This document shows, piece after piece, positions 14,691-22,437 of a DNA stretch of 24,402 nucleotides (position 1 is its first letter; each line of letters opens with the position of its first letter). Made by a program: the position numbers and the translations under genes. Below the pieces are notes generated by a model, which saw only the letters and a program-made list of their open reading frames with translations, ran no database searches and was not told where the DNA came from. The stretch is from JARRJY01 sp037388705 (GTDB taxonomy: Bacteria > Pseudomonadota > Gammaproteobacteria > UBA6429 > Thiohalophilaceae). The stretch lies in assembly GCA_037388705.1 (NCBI GenBank), contig JARRJY010000052.1:1-24402 (forward strand), given 5' to 3'.

Positions 14691-16913
14691 TCATGATAAC
14701 GGGAACTGTAAATTTATACAGCATCCCTGCCTTTTGGTAGTATTATCCAGTTTGGCATTGTTATGCCAGCTCACCTGGCCATCTATTTCCTTAACACGTG
14801 TACGAATATTGTTAAGACCTTTTCCTGCCACCCAGTTTTCGATATCACCGCCGATGCCGTCATCACAGATCTGCAACTGCATGTTATCTATTTTGATATT
14901 TATAAATACAGTCACATGCCTGGCATTTGCATGTTTGATGATGTTGGAGATGGCTTCCTGTACGATACGTTTCATGTTGATGTGCTGGCGTGGACTAAGA
15001 AAGATATCCTTGTGAAATTTCTGTACTTCCCACTCCAGCATAATACCAACCAGTTCAGTGGTTTCGTGTGCGATTTCGAACAGTTGATCCACGACTGTAC
15101 GCACATCAATTGCAGCCCTGGTATCCAGGCTGTATATAGTTTCACGTAACGTTTTAAGTATGTCGCGAGCTTTTACAGCAACCAATGGATCATTAGTGCG
15201 ATGGATCAGTGTTAATAACTGGGCAGCAATGTCATCATGCAGATCACGTGCAATGCGTTTCCGTTCGGTTTGCGCACCTTCTTCGTGCGCGTGCTTGATA
15301 TTGGCAGTATTGATGGTGAGTTCATAAATACTATTGCATAATTCAATATCATTCTGGTTATAGAGTTTTTTACCATTATCCCGGTAAACGAGTGACAGTG
15401 TGGATTGTTTATCCAGCGATGGAACCAGTAGAGTAATATTACTATTCGTGATTTCAATTTTTTCCCGCGGTTCATTGATATGGGTAATCTCAAGCGGCTG
15501 GAAAATTTCGAACAGGATATCCTCCCATTTATCAATCAGAGATTTGCTGGTTTCCGCCGCGATCAACTTGTCAATCAATACCGGAAAGTAACGCTCAACA
15601 GAACGGGGTTGGAGTTTAAGAATGTTTATGGATACCCATTGCCTTGCTGGAAAATAAATCCAACCAACGATCATCGCAGAAAGGACTAGTGCAAATCCGG
15701 AAGTTAGCTCAAGCAGGTAGATCAGGGCCACGTCAACCAGTAACAGGATGCTACCACCAATAATCCAGACCCATGCTTCCAGGAAGATATTCGAAAGGTT
15801 AAACAAGCGGTACTTGATAATGCCCATAGTCAAACCGACAAATACTAGCAGGGCGGAGAAATAGGTTGCACTGATGGAAATTATTGGTTGTGTTGAATAA
15901 ATGGTTGGTACATAGAAAAATGCGATGGTGATACCAAGACTGATCAGAAGCGTGAATAGCAACCATTGTAATGCCGCCTGGTCGATTGCAGAATCACGCG
16001 CCTGGTGCCATTGCCTGATGGCAAACGCGGCCAGGAGCATGAAGTCGATCAGGAAGTGGAAATAATACGCATGGAATGGTAACTGGATAATCTCCCATGT
16101 CTGGTTGATCCAGACGAAAAGAAAAAACAGGTAAATTACTAGGGTGGCCGGAAAATCTGAAATTCGTTTCGGATAATTCCACAGGATTGCTACGCAGGAA
16201 AAGGCAAACAGGATAACCCCGAAATGACTGATAGAAGCAACGTTATAGAAAAAATCAGTAGGGTAGGCAATTTCTCTTCCAAGGTTGACAGCATTGAACA
16301 GTGCACCAATAAAAAAACTTCCGCCGGCAATGGCGAGAATACGTGTGACCACTTCACTACGACGAAATGCCCATACGTTTAAACCGATGATGAAGGACGC
16401 GAAACCACAAAGAATAACAAACCAGTAATTCATCAGTGGTAGGCTTGTTAAGGGTCGTTTGTCTGCAGGAGTGATTTTGACACTTCGATCTTTCAGAACA
16501 ACTTCAACAGTATCATATGTCAGCAGGTTAGCCAGTGTATCCTGTGCGGCAAAGAATGCGTTAGCCTCGTCATAGGTTGGGATGATTGCCGGTTCCTCGA
16601 TATTATATAAATGATTCATGGAAACCTTTTTATCCCCTGCTTTGAAAGCAATAATTTCATCACCAGCTTTCAACCTGACCCATGCAGGACTGTTTTCCGC
16701 AATTTTGTTCAATTTTATAGTGTTGCTGCCTGGTTGATATAAAACCTGGAAACCCAGCCAGGGTTGTTGCAACGTGAGGTAGGTGACAAGCGTAATTAGT
16801 AGCAGGCCGATTAGACTTCCAAAACCAATTATACGAATCGGAGAAAAGTTTGGCAGGATTGAGTGTTCATTCATGTGATGATTTTTTATCATTCTTCTAA
16901 TAATTATCATCAT
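14691..16913 (-). CDS. Membrane sensor histidine kinase with PDZ-like domain (HisKA_3 type)
   Basis: The 740-residue product senses an envelope or membrane signal and phosphorylates the downstream regulator. One N-terminal TM (about 28-48) precedes an extracytoplasmic PDZ-like segment (about 50-150) containing PWLGFQVLYQ and IAENSPAWVRLKAGDEIIAF. About nine TM helices then run from 161 to 422, much like a 7TM sensor plus two more. The kinase core starts with the HisKA_3 motif ERKRIARDLHDDIAAQLL, phosphoacceptor His559. The ATPase has its N box in QEAISNIIKHANA (652-664), DDGIGGD at 684-690 and GKGLNNI at 697-703. The start is uncertain: ATGs at 16913, 16892 and 16874 are in frame and none has a clear ribosome site. 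It lies 97 bases downstream of valS on the same strand, with a terminator between. Confidence 0.92.
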   Translation of the reverse strand: MMIIIRRMIKNHHMNEHSILPNFSPIRIIGFGSLIGLLLITLVTYLTLQQPWLGFQVLYQPGSNTIKLNKIAENSPAWVRLKAGDEIIAFKAGDKKVSMNHLYNIEEPAIIPTYDEANAFFAAQDTLANLLTYDTVEVVLKDRSVKITPADKRPLTSLPLMNYWFVILCGFASFIIGLNVWAFRRSEVVTRILAIAGGSFFIGALFNAVNLGREIAYPTDFFYNVASISHFGVILFAFSCVAILWNYPKRISDFPATLVIYLFFLFVWINQTWEIIQLPFHAYYFHFLIDFMLLAAFAIRQWHQARDSAIDQAALQWLLFTLLISLGITIAFFYVPTIYSTQPIISISATYFSALLVFVGLTMGIIKYRLFNLSNIFLEAWVWIIGGSILLLVDVALIYLLELTSGFALVLSAMIVGWIYFPARQWVSINILKLQPRSVERYFPVLIDKLIAAETSKSLIDKWEDILFEIFQPLEITHINEPREKIEITNSNITLLVPSLDKQSTLSLVYRDNGKKLYNQNDIELCNSIYELTINTANIKHAHEEGAQTERKRIARDLHDDIAAQLLTLIHRTNDPLVAVKARDILKTLRETIYSLDTRAAIDVRTVVDQLFEIAHETTELVGIMLEWEVQKFHKDIFLSPRQHINMKRIVQEAISNIIKHANARHVTVFINIKIDNMQLQICDDGIGGDIENWVAGKGLNNIRTRVKEIDGQVSWHNNAKLDNTTKRQGCCINLQFPLS

Positions 16914-16997
16914 AGTGCCATATTAGCAGGCAGCTGAGCAAGCTGTTGAATTAGAAAGAAAAAATCCTCAAAAATTGAGAAAAAACAGAAACTTGTA

Positions 16998-17022
16998 CAA
17001 AAAGCCGGCTTTATAGCCGGCT
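16998..17022 (-). terminator. valS terminator overlapping the stop codon
   Basis: On the minus strand AGCCGGCT (17022-17015) pairs with AGCCGGCT (17010-17003), with the loop ATAA carrying the last bases of the valS TAA stop, followed by TTTTG. The left arm encodes the last sense codons of valS. A weaker hairpin (CTCAA/TTGAG, 16967-16979) with a T-run downstream may act as a second terminator. A T-run also follows on the plus strand (17025-17030), so the hairpin could work in both directions. Confidence 0.85.
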
Positions 17023-19773
17023 GATTTTTTCCAGTTGTTCGCTTAACCCCGTGAGCGATTTTTGCATCTCGGCTAGTTTGTCGCGTTCTTTTTGAACAAC
17101 GGTATCCGGCGCCTTGCTAATAAAGTTATCGTTGTTCAGCTTGCCTTCCACACGTTGGATATCTTTACTGAGTTTCTCGATTTCTTTATTCAAGCGAGCA
17201 GCTTCCGCGTCTTTATCAATCAGGCCTGCCATGGGAATAAGAATTTTCATTTCACCAACCAGTGCCGTGGCAGACTCTGGCGCTTCCTCGTCATCTGCTA
17301 ACCAGGTGATGGATTCAATTTTTGCCAGGCTTTCCAGGTAAGAGCGGTGTTTTTTACTCAGTTCACGATCGTTATCTGTACCATTTTGCAGTAACACCGG
17401 TAATGGTTTGCCGGGCTTGATATCCATACCACTTCGTATCTGGCGAATACCAACAATGAATGTTCTTACCCATTCAATTTCCTGCATGGCTGACTCATTG
17501 ATCTTGCTGCTATCCGCTTCCGGGTAAGGTTGCAGCATGATGGTATCCCCCGTTTTTCCTGCCAGTGGTGCAACCTTTTGCCAGATTTCTTCAGTGATAT
17601 ACGGCATGATTGGATGGGATAAACGTAAAATTGTTTCCAGTACACGAACCAGGGTACGACGAGTACCACGCCTGGCAGCATCACTGGCATTGTCGTCAAA
17701 CAATACCGACTTGGAGAGCTCCAGGTACCAGTCACAGTATTCGTTCCAGGTAAATTCGTAAATACTTTGCGCCACACGGTCAAAACGATATTCTTTAACG
17801 GCTTTTTCAATACCGGCTTCGGTTTGTTGTAACAGGCTAGTGATCCATTGATCAGCGGCATTCAATTCAAGCTTGCCACCATCCTGGCCGCAATCCTGCC
17901 CCTCGGTATTCATTAACACGTAACGCGCGGCATTCCATAGTTTATTACAGAAATTGCGGTAACCTTCGATGCGATGCAGGTCAAAGTTAATATCACGGCC
18001 TGTTGATGCCAGTGCGGCAAAAGTAAAACGTAATGCATCAGTACCAAATGCAGGGATACCATCCGGGAAGTCTTTGCGGGTTTGCCTGGCTATTTTTTCT
18101 GCCAGGTGGGGCTGCATCATGCCAGAGGTGCGTTTTGTAACCAGTTCTTCCAGTTCAATACCATCGATCAGATCGATAGGATCCAGCACGTTACCTTTTG
18201 ACTTGGACATCTTCTGGCCGTGTGAATCACGTACCAGGCCGTGTATATAAATTTCATGGAACGGCACATCATCCATGAATTTCAGACCCATCATGATCAT
18301 ACGGGCAACCCAGAAGAAAATAATATCAAAACCGGTTACCAGTACCGAAGTGGGGTAGAAGGTTTTTAATGCGTCAGTTTGTTCAGGCCAGCCCAGGGTT
18401 GAGAAAGGCCAGAGTGCTGAAGAGAACCAGGTATCCAGTACATCTTCATCCTGGCGTAAAGTGATATCACCGAGATGATGTTTTTCACGTACTTCATCTT
18501 CTGTACGACCGACATAAACATTGCCTTCATTATCGTACCATGCAGGAATTCGGTGGCCCCACCAGATCTGGCGACTGATGCACCAGTCCTGGATATTACG
18601 CATCCATTCGTAGTAAGTGTTCTTCCAGTTATCCGGAACAAACTTGATCTTGCCGGTTTCAACCGCTTCAATCGCCGGCCTGGCCAGCGGTTCGATTTTT
18701 ACGAACCATTGGTCCGTCAGGAAGGGTTCAACCACGGAACCGGAGCGATCACCTCTTGGTACCATGAGCTTATGATCATCAATTTTTTCCAGCAGACCCT
18801 GGCTATCCAGATCAGCAACGATTTTCTTTCGCGCATCGTAACGGTCCAGCCCGCGGTAAGCTTCGGGGGCTTCATCGTTGATGCAGGCATCAATCGTCAG
18901 GATGTTAATCATGGGCAGGTCATGACGTTTACCCATTTCATAATCGTTAAAATCATGGGCCGGGGTGATCTTTACACAGCCAGTTCCAAATTCCATATCG
19001 ACGTAATCATCAGCGATGATAGGAATCTCACGTCCCACCAAAGGCAGGGTAATGGTTTTACCGATCATGTCTTTATAACGTTCATCATCCGGGTGGACGG
19101 CCACCGCGGTATCGCCCAGCATGGTTTCCGGGCGTGTGGTGGCTACCACCAGCTGACCTGAGCCATCGGTAAGCGGATAACGCATATGCCATAGATGACC
19201 GTTTTCTTCTTCGGAAATAACTTCCAGGTCGGATACCGCGGTATGCAGTACCGGGTCCCAGTTCACCAGGCGCTTGCCACGATAAATCAAACCTTCTTCG
19301 TGGAGTTTTACAAAGACTTCTTTAACTGCATCAGACAGGCCTTCGTCCATGGTAAAGCGTTCACGGGACCAGTCGGGGGAGGCGCCCATGCGACGCAGCT
19401 GGCGGGTGATTGTGCCTCCAGAATGTTCTTTCCACTCCCAGACTTTTTCTGTGAACTTATCCCGTCCAAGATCATGGCGAGTCTGGCCTTCGGCCTGTAG
19501 TAATCGCTCAACCACCATTTGCGTGGCTATGCCCGCATGATCGGTACCGGGTTGCCAGAGAGTATTGTCACCTGTCATGCGATGATAGCGGGTGAGGGCA
19601 TCCATAATGGTGTCCTGGAAAGCGTGTCCCATGTGCAAACTACCCGTGACATTGGGGGGCGGGATCATAATACAGTAGCTCTCGCCCTTGCCGGACGGGG
19701 CAAAGTAGTTATTTTCTTCCCAGGTCTGGTACCAGCGTTGTTCTATGGAGTGCGGGTTATAGGTTTTTTCCAC
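17011..19773 (-). CDS. valS: Valyl-tRNA synthetase
   Basis: The enzyme charges tRNA-Val with valine in the cytoplasm. The 920-residue product is close to the usual family length. The class I signature appears as PPPNVTGSLHMGH (HxGH at 47-50), and the KMSKS loop is at 521-525. The editing (CP1) domain contains ATTRPETMLGDTAVAVHP (211-228). NWDPVLHTAVSDLEV and WCISRQIWWGHRIPAWY are further ValRS landmarks. The C-terminus is a coiled-coil arm (LIDKDAEAARLNKEIEKLSKDI onward) that helps bind tRNA. The start codon is GTG (19773-19771), which gives the family N-terminus MEKTYNP; the ribosome site is weak (GAAGAAG). The usual neighbours holC and pepA lie on the same strand upstream but are separated by a divergent glycosyltransferase gene. 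Confidence 0.98.
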   Translation of the reverse strand: MEKTYNPHSIEQRWYQTWEENNYFAPSGKGESYCIMIPPPNVTGSLHMGHAFQDTIMDALTRYHRMTGDNTLWQPGTDHAGIATQMVVERLLQAEGQTRHDLGRDKFTEKVWEWKEHSGGTITRQLRRMGASPDWSRERFTMDEGLSDAVKEVFVKLHEEGLIYRGKRLVNWDPVLHTAVSDLEVISEEENGHLWHMRYPLTDGSGQLVVATTRPETMLGDTAVAVHPDDERYKDMIGKTITLPLVGREIPIIADDYVDMEFGTGCVKITPAHDFNDYEMGKRHDLPMINILTIDACINDEAPEAYRGLDRYDARKKIVADLDSQGLLEKIDDHKLMVPRGDRSGSVVEPFLTDQWFVKIEPLARPAIEAVETGKIKFVPDNWKNTYYEWMRNIQDWCISRQIWWGHRIPAWYDNEGNVYVGRTEDEVREKHHLGDITLRQDEDVLDTWFSSALWPFSTLGWPEQTDALKTFYPTSVLVTGFDIIFFWVARMIMMGLKFMDDVPFHEIYIHGLVRDSHGQKMSKSKGNVLDPIDLIDGIELEELVTKRTSGMMQPHLAEKIARQTRKDFPDGIPAFGTDALRFTFAALASTGRDINFDLHRIEGYRNFCNKLWNAARYVLMNTEGQDCGQDGGKLELNAADQWITSLLQQTEAGIEKAVKEYRFDRVAQSIYEFTWNEYCDWYLELSKSVLFDDNASDAARRGTRRTLVRVLETILRLSHPIMPYITEEIWQKVAPLAGKTGDTIMLQPYPEADSSKINESAMQEIEWVRTFIVGIRQIRSGMDIKPGKPLPVLLQNGTDNDRELSKKHRSYLESLAKIESITWLADDEEAPESATALVGEMKILIPMAGLIDKDAEAARLNKEIEKLSKDIQRVEGKLNNDNFISKAPDTVVQKERDKLAEMQKSLTGLSEQLEKISRL

Positions 19774-19817
19774 GGTTTTTTACTTCTTCTTTACACTAAA
19801 TGGACACACAAGCAGCC

Positions 19818-19823
19818 ATTATA
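19818..19823 (-). promoter_or_regulatory. Likely valS -10 element
   Basis: A perfect TATAAT on the minus strand lies about 45 bases before the valS GTG, in the divergent intergenic region. No close match to TTGACA is found 16-18 bases upstream, so this is a partial promoter call. Confidence 0.4.
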
Positions 19824-19861
19824 CCTTAACTTTTTTCGCTTCGTACCGGTCAGGTTGCATC

Positions 19862-19884
19862 AGCACGACAAATAATGTCGTGCT
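19862..19884. promoter_or_regulatory. 9-bp inverted repeat between valS and the glycosyltransferase gene
   Basis: AGCACGACA (19862-19870) and TGTCGTGCT (19876-19884) are perfect complements around an AATAA spacer. There is no T-run on either side, so it is not a simple terminator. It lies about 40 bases upstream of the valS -10 and 31 bases before the glycosyltransferase ATG, as expected of an operator shared by divergent genes. Confidence 0.5.
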
Positions 19885-19915
19885 ACCATTAGCCGCGCAA
19901 TTTTGGGAAGAGAGT

Positions 19916-21415
19916 ATGCAAATCACTGAGCAGCGTTTTTTTCAGGTCCTGTGGGTAACCCTGGCGATCAAACTGGTTTTTGCCTGGTGGATCCCGATTA
20001 CCGGCGACGAAGCCTATTTCATTTTGTGGGGGAAAAACCTGGATTATGGTTATTATGATCATCCGCCGATGGCTGGCTGGTGGCTGGCCGCGTTATTACA
20101 GGTCAGTGATGCTACCTGGTGGCTCAGGCTACCTTCCGTTTTGATTACCACTTACATTGGCTGGGCCATTTACCACCTGACAAAAAAATATTCACAACAG
20201 GGTGCCTTGTTTGCGGGCATTCTTTACTTGCTCACACCTGTGAACCTGGTTTTTGTACTGTTCACCACTGACACGCCATTAATCCTGTTCTCGTTTCTTT
20301 CCGCCTGGTGTTTTTATCGTGCCCAGCAGGCAGATAGTTATCACTGGTATTTATTCAGCGGTGTATTACTGGGCCTGGCTTTCTTTTCCAAGTTTTTTGC
20401 CGGACTTTTGGGAATCGCCTATTTTTTATACCTGGTTTTATTTGTTCGTCGCGGTACTCGCCCGTATATTGGGCTGTTGTTGATAATAGCGGGAACGCTG
20501 CCATTTATCGCTTTGAACTTGCTCTGGAACTATAACCACTGCTGGGATAATTATCTTTTTAACCTCTACAATCGTACCAGTGACTCGGTGTTTTCGTTAT
20601 CGACATTTGTAAAATACCTGGTCGTCCTGGTTTACCTGTTAACGCCACCTGTTATTTACTACTTGATACGCGACCATCGAGCGATCCTCAGAACGCTGAA
20701 AGACACCAGTAAACAGGTTTTTGCCGCGTTATTTCTAATTCCTATCGGCTTATTTTTTATTTTATCTTTCTGGAAAGTAATTGGTTTGCACTGGGTATTA
20801 AGTTTCTACCCGTTCCTGTTTATAGGTTTGTCACATGTGTTTAGCCATAAGCAGTGGCGCAGATCATTGTATTTTATGCTTGGTTATTCACTGATTCATG
20901 TTCTGGCGTTTGCCTACATTCTTGTAGCTTCACCAGGTTTATTAAAAGACAGGGAAGATTTGTTAAAGAGTTATGTCATCAGTGCTTATAGTACCGAACT
21001 GGCGGGACAGCTAAGCAAAATAGCACCAGACTATTACTGGGCAACGGGAAGTTATGGTGATTCATCTGTTTTATCTTATGCAGCCAGAAGGCCTGTTTTA
21101 CAATTTGGCAAAGGCTCTCACCATGCACGGCAGGACGATATGTTAACTGACTATAAAGAGCTGGATGGCAAGAACATCCTGGTTCTGAATTACGCTGACA
21201 ATAAGAATCGATATCACAGATATTTTTCTGCAACTGAAGCGGGCTCAATAACCATTGCGGGTGCGACTTATTATTATGTTAAAGGCAAAGGGTTTAACTA
21301 CCAGACCTATCGTGAAGAGGTGCTGGAAAAAGTGATGCGGTCTTACTACCAAATCCCTGACTTTTTACCAACAGGTTCGTGCTACATGTTCGATAAGTAC
21401 GGGAAACCCGAGTGA
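19916..21415 (+). CDS. ArnT/PMT-like membrane glycosyltransferase (GT39/GT83 type)
   Basis: The 499-residue product is an inner-membrane enzyme with about 10-12 TM helices that should transfer a sugar from a polyprenyl-phosphate carrier to an acceptor on the periplasmic side. The conserved first periplasmic loop has the catalytic-type acidic pair in GDEAYFILWGKNLDYG (Asp31-Glu32). DHPPMAGWW (48-56) follows, the PMT_2 signature. FTTDTPLILF and LGLAFFSKFFAGLLGIAYF are further family segments. A soluble C-terminal domain of about 130 residues follows the last TM. The ATG at 19916 is preceded by GGGAAGAGAG at ideal spacing; an upstream in-frame ATG at 19880 lies in the inverted repeat and is rejected. 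The acceptor (lipid A, protein or polysaccharide) cannot be told from sequence. It is oriented opposite to its pepA-holC-valS neighbours. Confidence 0.88.
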   Translation: MQITEQRFFQVLWVTLAIKLVFAWWIPITGDEAYFILWGKNLDYGYYDHPPMAGWWLAALLQVSDATWWLRLPSVLITTYIGWAIYHLTKKYSQQGALFAGILYLLTPVNLVFVLFTTDTPLILFSFLSAWCFYRAQQADSYHWYLFSGVLLGLAFFSKFFAGLLGIAYFLYLVLFVRRGTRPYIGLLLIIAGTLPFIALNLLWNYNHCWDNYLFNLYNRTSDSVFSLSTFVKYLVVLVYLLTPPVIYYLIRDHRAILRTLKDTSKQVFAALFLIPIGLFFILSFWKVIGLHWVLSFYPFLFIGLSHVFSHKQWRRSLYFMLGYSLIHVLAFAYILVASPGLLKDREDLLKSYVISAYSTELAGQLSKIAPDYYWATGSYGDSSVLSYAARRPVLQFGKGSHHARQDDMLTDYKELDGKNILVLNYADNKNRYHRYFSATEAGSITIAGATYYYVKGKGFNYQTYREEVLEKVMRSYYQIPDFLPTGSCYMFDKYGKPE

Positions 21416-21429
21416 AGAACAGGGTAGGG

Positions 21430-22002
21430 TTACCTGTCGAGTTGTTGTATCTCGTTCCGTAACTGGTTGATTTCTTTTCGTAAGGCATCAAACAGTTCAC
21501 CTTCGAGGTTCGCCAGGCTACAGTTGGTGATGGTTTGGGTTAGCAGTGCAGGCAGACGATCCTGAAATTCATCGATCAGTTCCAGGATATCCTCACTACT
21601 TATGCCTTGCTTGACAGGAACTTCAGGTTCAGATTGAAATGTTGGTGCTGTGTCGGATAATGAAATATCAAAGACTGAATCAGCTTCGATATCGCTATCC
21701 AGGGTAGGAATAATTTCTTCGATATCTTCACCCAGCGTGGAAATGATCTCTTCGTCACCCAGGGTAGGAATAATTTCTTCGTCTTCCAGTGTGGGGATGA
21801 TCTCTTCTTCCAGTACCGGGATTTCTTGATTATCAGACAGGGCTTTTACTTTACTGGAACTGGAGTTTGCAAGCGCAATACTTTCGCGGGCCGCGGAAAG
21901 TTTACTCTCACTTTTCTCCAGCAGGCTTTTGATGTTTTCCAGGGCATCGACCAATGACTCCTGGGCTTCACCTGCAATGTTATCCTTATACTGTTTAGTC
22001 AT
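21430..22002 (-). CDS. Acidic protein with EEIIPTL repeats, next to holC
   Basis: The 190-residue product starts with a helical segment (SLVDALENIKSLLEKSESKLSAARESIALA). A central acidic part follows with four near-copies of (D/E)EEIIPTL(G/E)(D/E), and the C-terminal part (DILELIDEFQDRLPALLTQTI and ...DALRKEINQLRNEIQQLDR) looks like amphipathic helix and coiled coil. No signal peptide or membrane segment is present, so it is cytoplasmic. It starts 3 bases after the holC stop, so the two are co-transcribed. Hypothetical acidic genes beside holC and valS are familiar in other gammaproteobacteria, but I cannot name the family. The repeats look like a short linear motif repeated for multivalent binding, which is an inference. 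Its stop is 14 bases from that of the convergent glycosyltransferase. Confidence 0.75.
   Translation of the reverse strand: MTKQYKDNIAGEAQESLVDALENIKSLLEKSESKLSAARESIALANSSSSKVKALSDNQEIPVLEEEIIPTLEDEEIIPTLGDEEIISTLGEDIEEIIPTLDSDIEADSVFDISLSDTAPTFQSEPEVPVKQGISSEDILELIDEFQDRLPALLTQTITNCSLANLEGELFDALRKEINQLRNEIQQLDR
21699..21781 (-). repeat. In-gene tandem repeats encoding EEIIPTL units
   Basis: A 23-base block is identical at 21699-21721 and 21759-21781, exactly 60 bases (20 codons) apart, with a diverged copy between them. This indicates tandem duplication within the gene. Confidence 0.85.
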
Positions 22003-22005
22003 GAT

Positions 22006-22437
22006 CTATACTGACAAGTTATGGGTTTCCAGTTCGTAACCGCGTTCCCGGTAAAACTTAAAGCGTTCTCGAGCCTGTTCACGTTGTTGTTCATCCTGCG
22101 TTACGACTTCAGCTACCCGTTCGAAGCGACTAAAGAACATAGGTACATCACGTCTTACATTTATCAGCACTTCCGAGTGCGATTCAGGCTCATGGTCGTG
22201 CCCGATGATCACCGGGCAAGCTTCACCCTGTTGTTCATCATGTAGTTGATGAGGAATGAAACTGCCATCACGGAAAGTCCACAACAGGTTATCCAGGTGC
22301 CTGGCCTGTTCCGGGCTTTCCGTATGTATATATATAGTATGGTTCATAGAGTAGGCTTTTTCTGCCAGTCTGCATACCAGTTTGTCCCTGGCCTGTGGCT
22401 GCGGGGTTTCCAGTACGTAAAAATCTACTCTTGTCAT
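22006..22437 (-). CDS. holC: DNA polymerase III chi subunit
   Basis: Chi bridges the DnaX clamp loader and single-strand binding protein at the replication fork. The 143-residue product has the family length and pattern: VDFYVLETPQPQARDKLVCRLAEKAYSMNHTIYIHTES at the start, then LDNLLWTFRDGSFIPHQL and CPVIIGHDHEP, with FFSRFERVAEVV and RERFKFYRERGYELETHNL near the end. The ATG overlaps the pepA stop by four bases (ATGA), so translation is likely coupled. The pepA-holC order is typical of gammaproteobacteria. Confidence 0.96.
   Translation of the reverse strand: MTRVDFYVLETPQPQARDKLVCRLAEKAYSMNHTIYIHTESPEQARHLDNLLWTFRDGSFIPHQLHDEQQGEACPVIIGHDHEPESHSEVLINVRRDVPMFFSRFERVAEVVTQDEQQREQARERFKFYRERGYELETHNLSV

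Noticed and set aside
21416..21429. Possible bidirectional terminator between the convergent glycosyltransferase and acidic-protein genes
   Set aside because: The only pairing (ACAGG/CCTGT) is 5 bp without a T-run.
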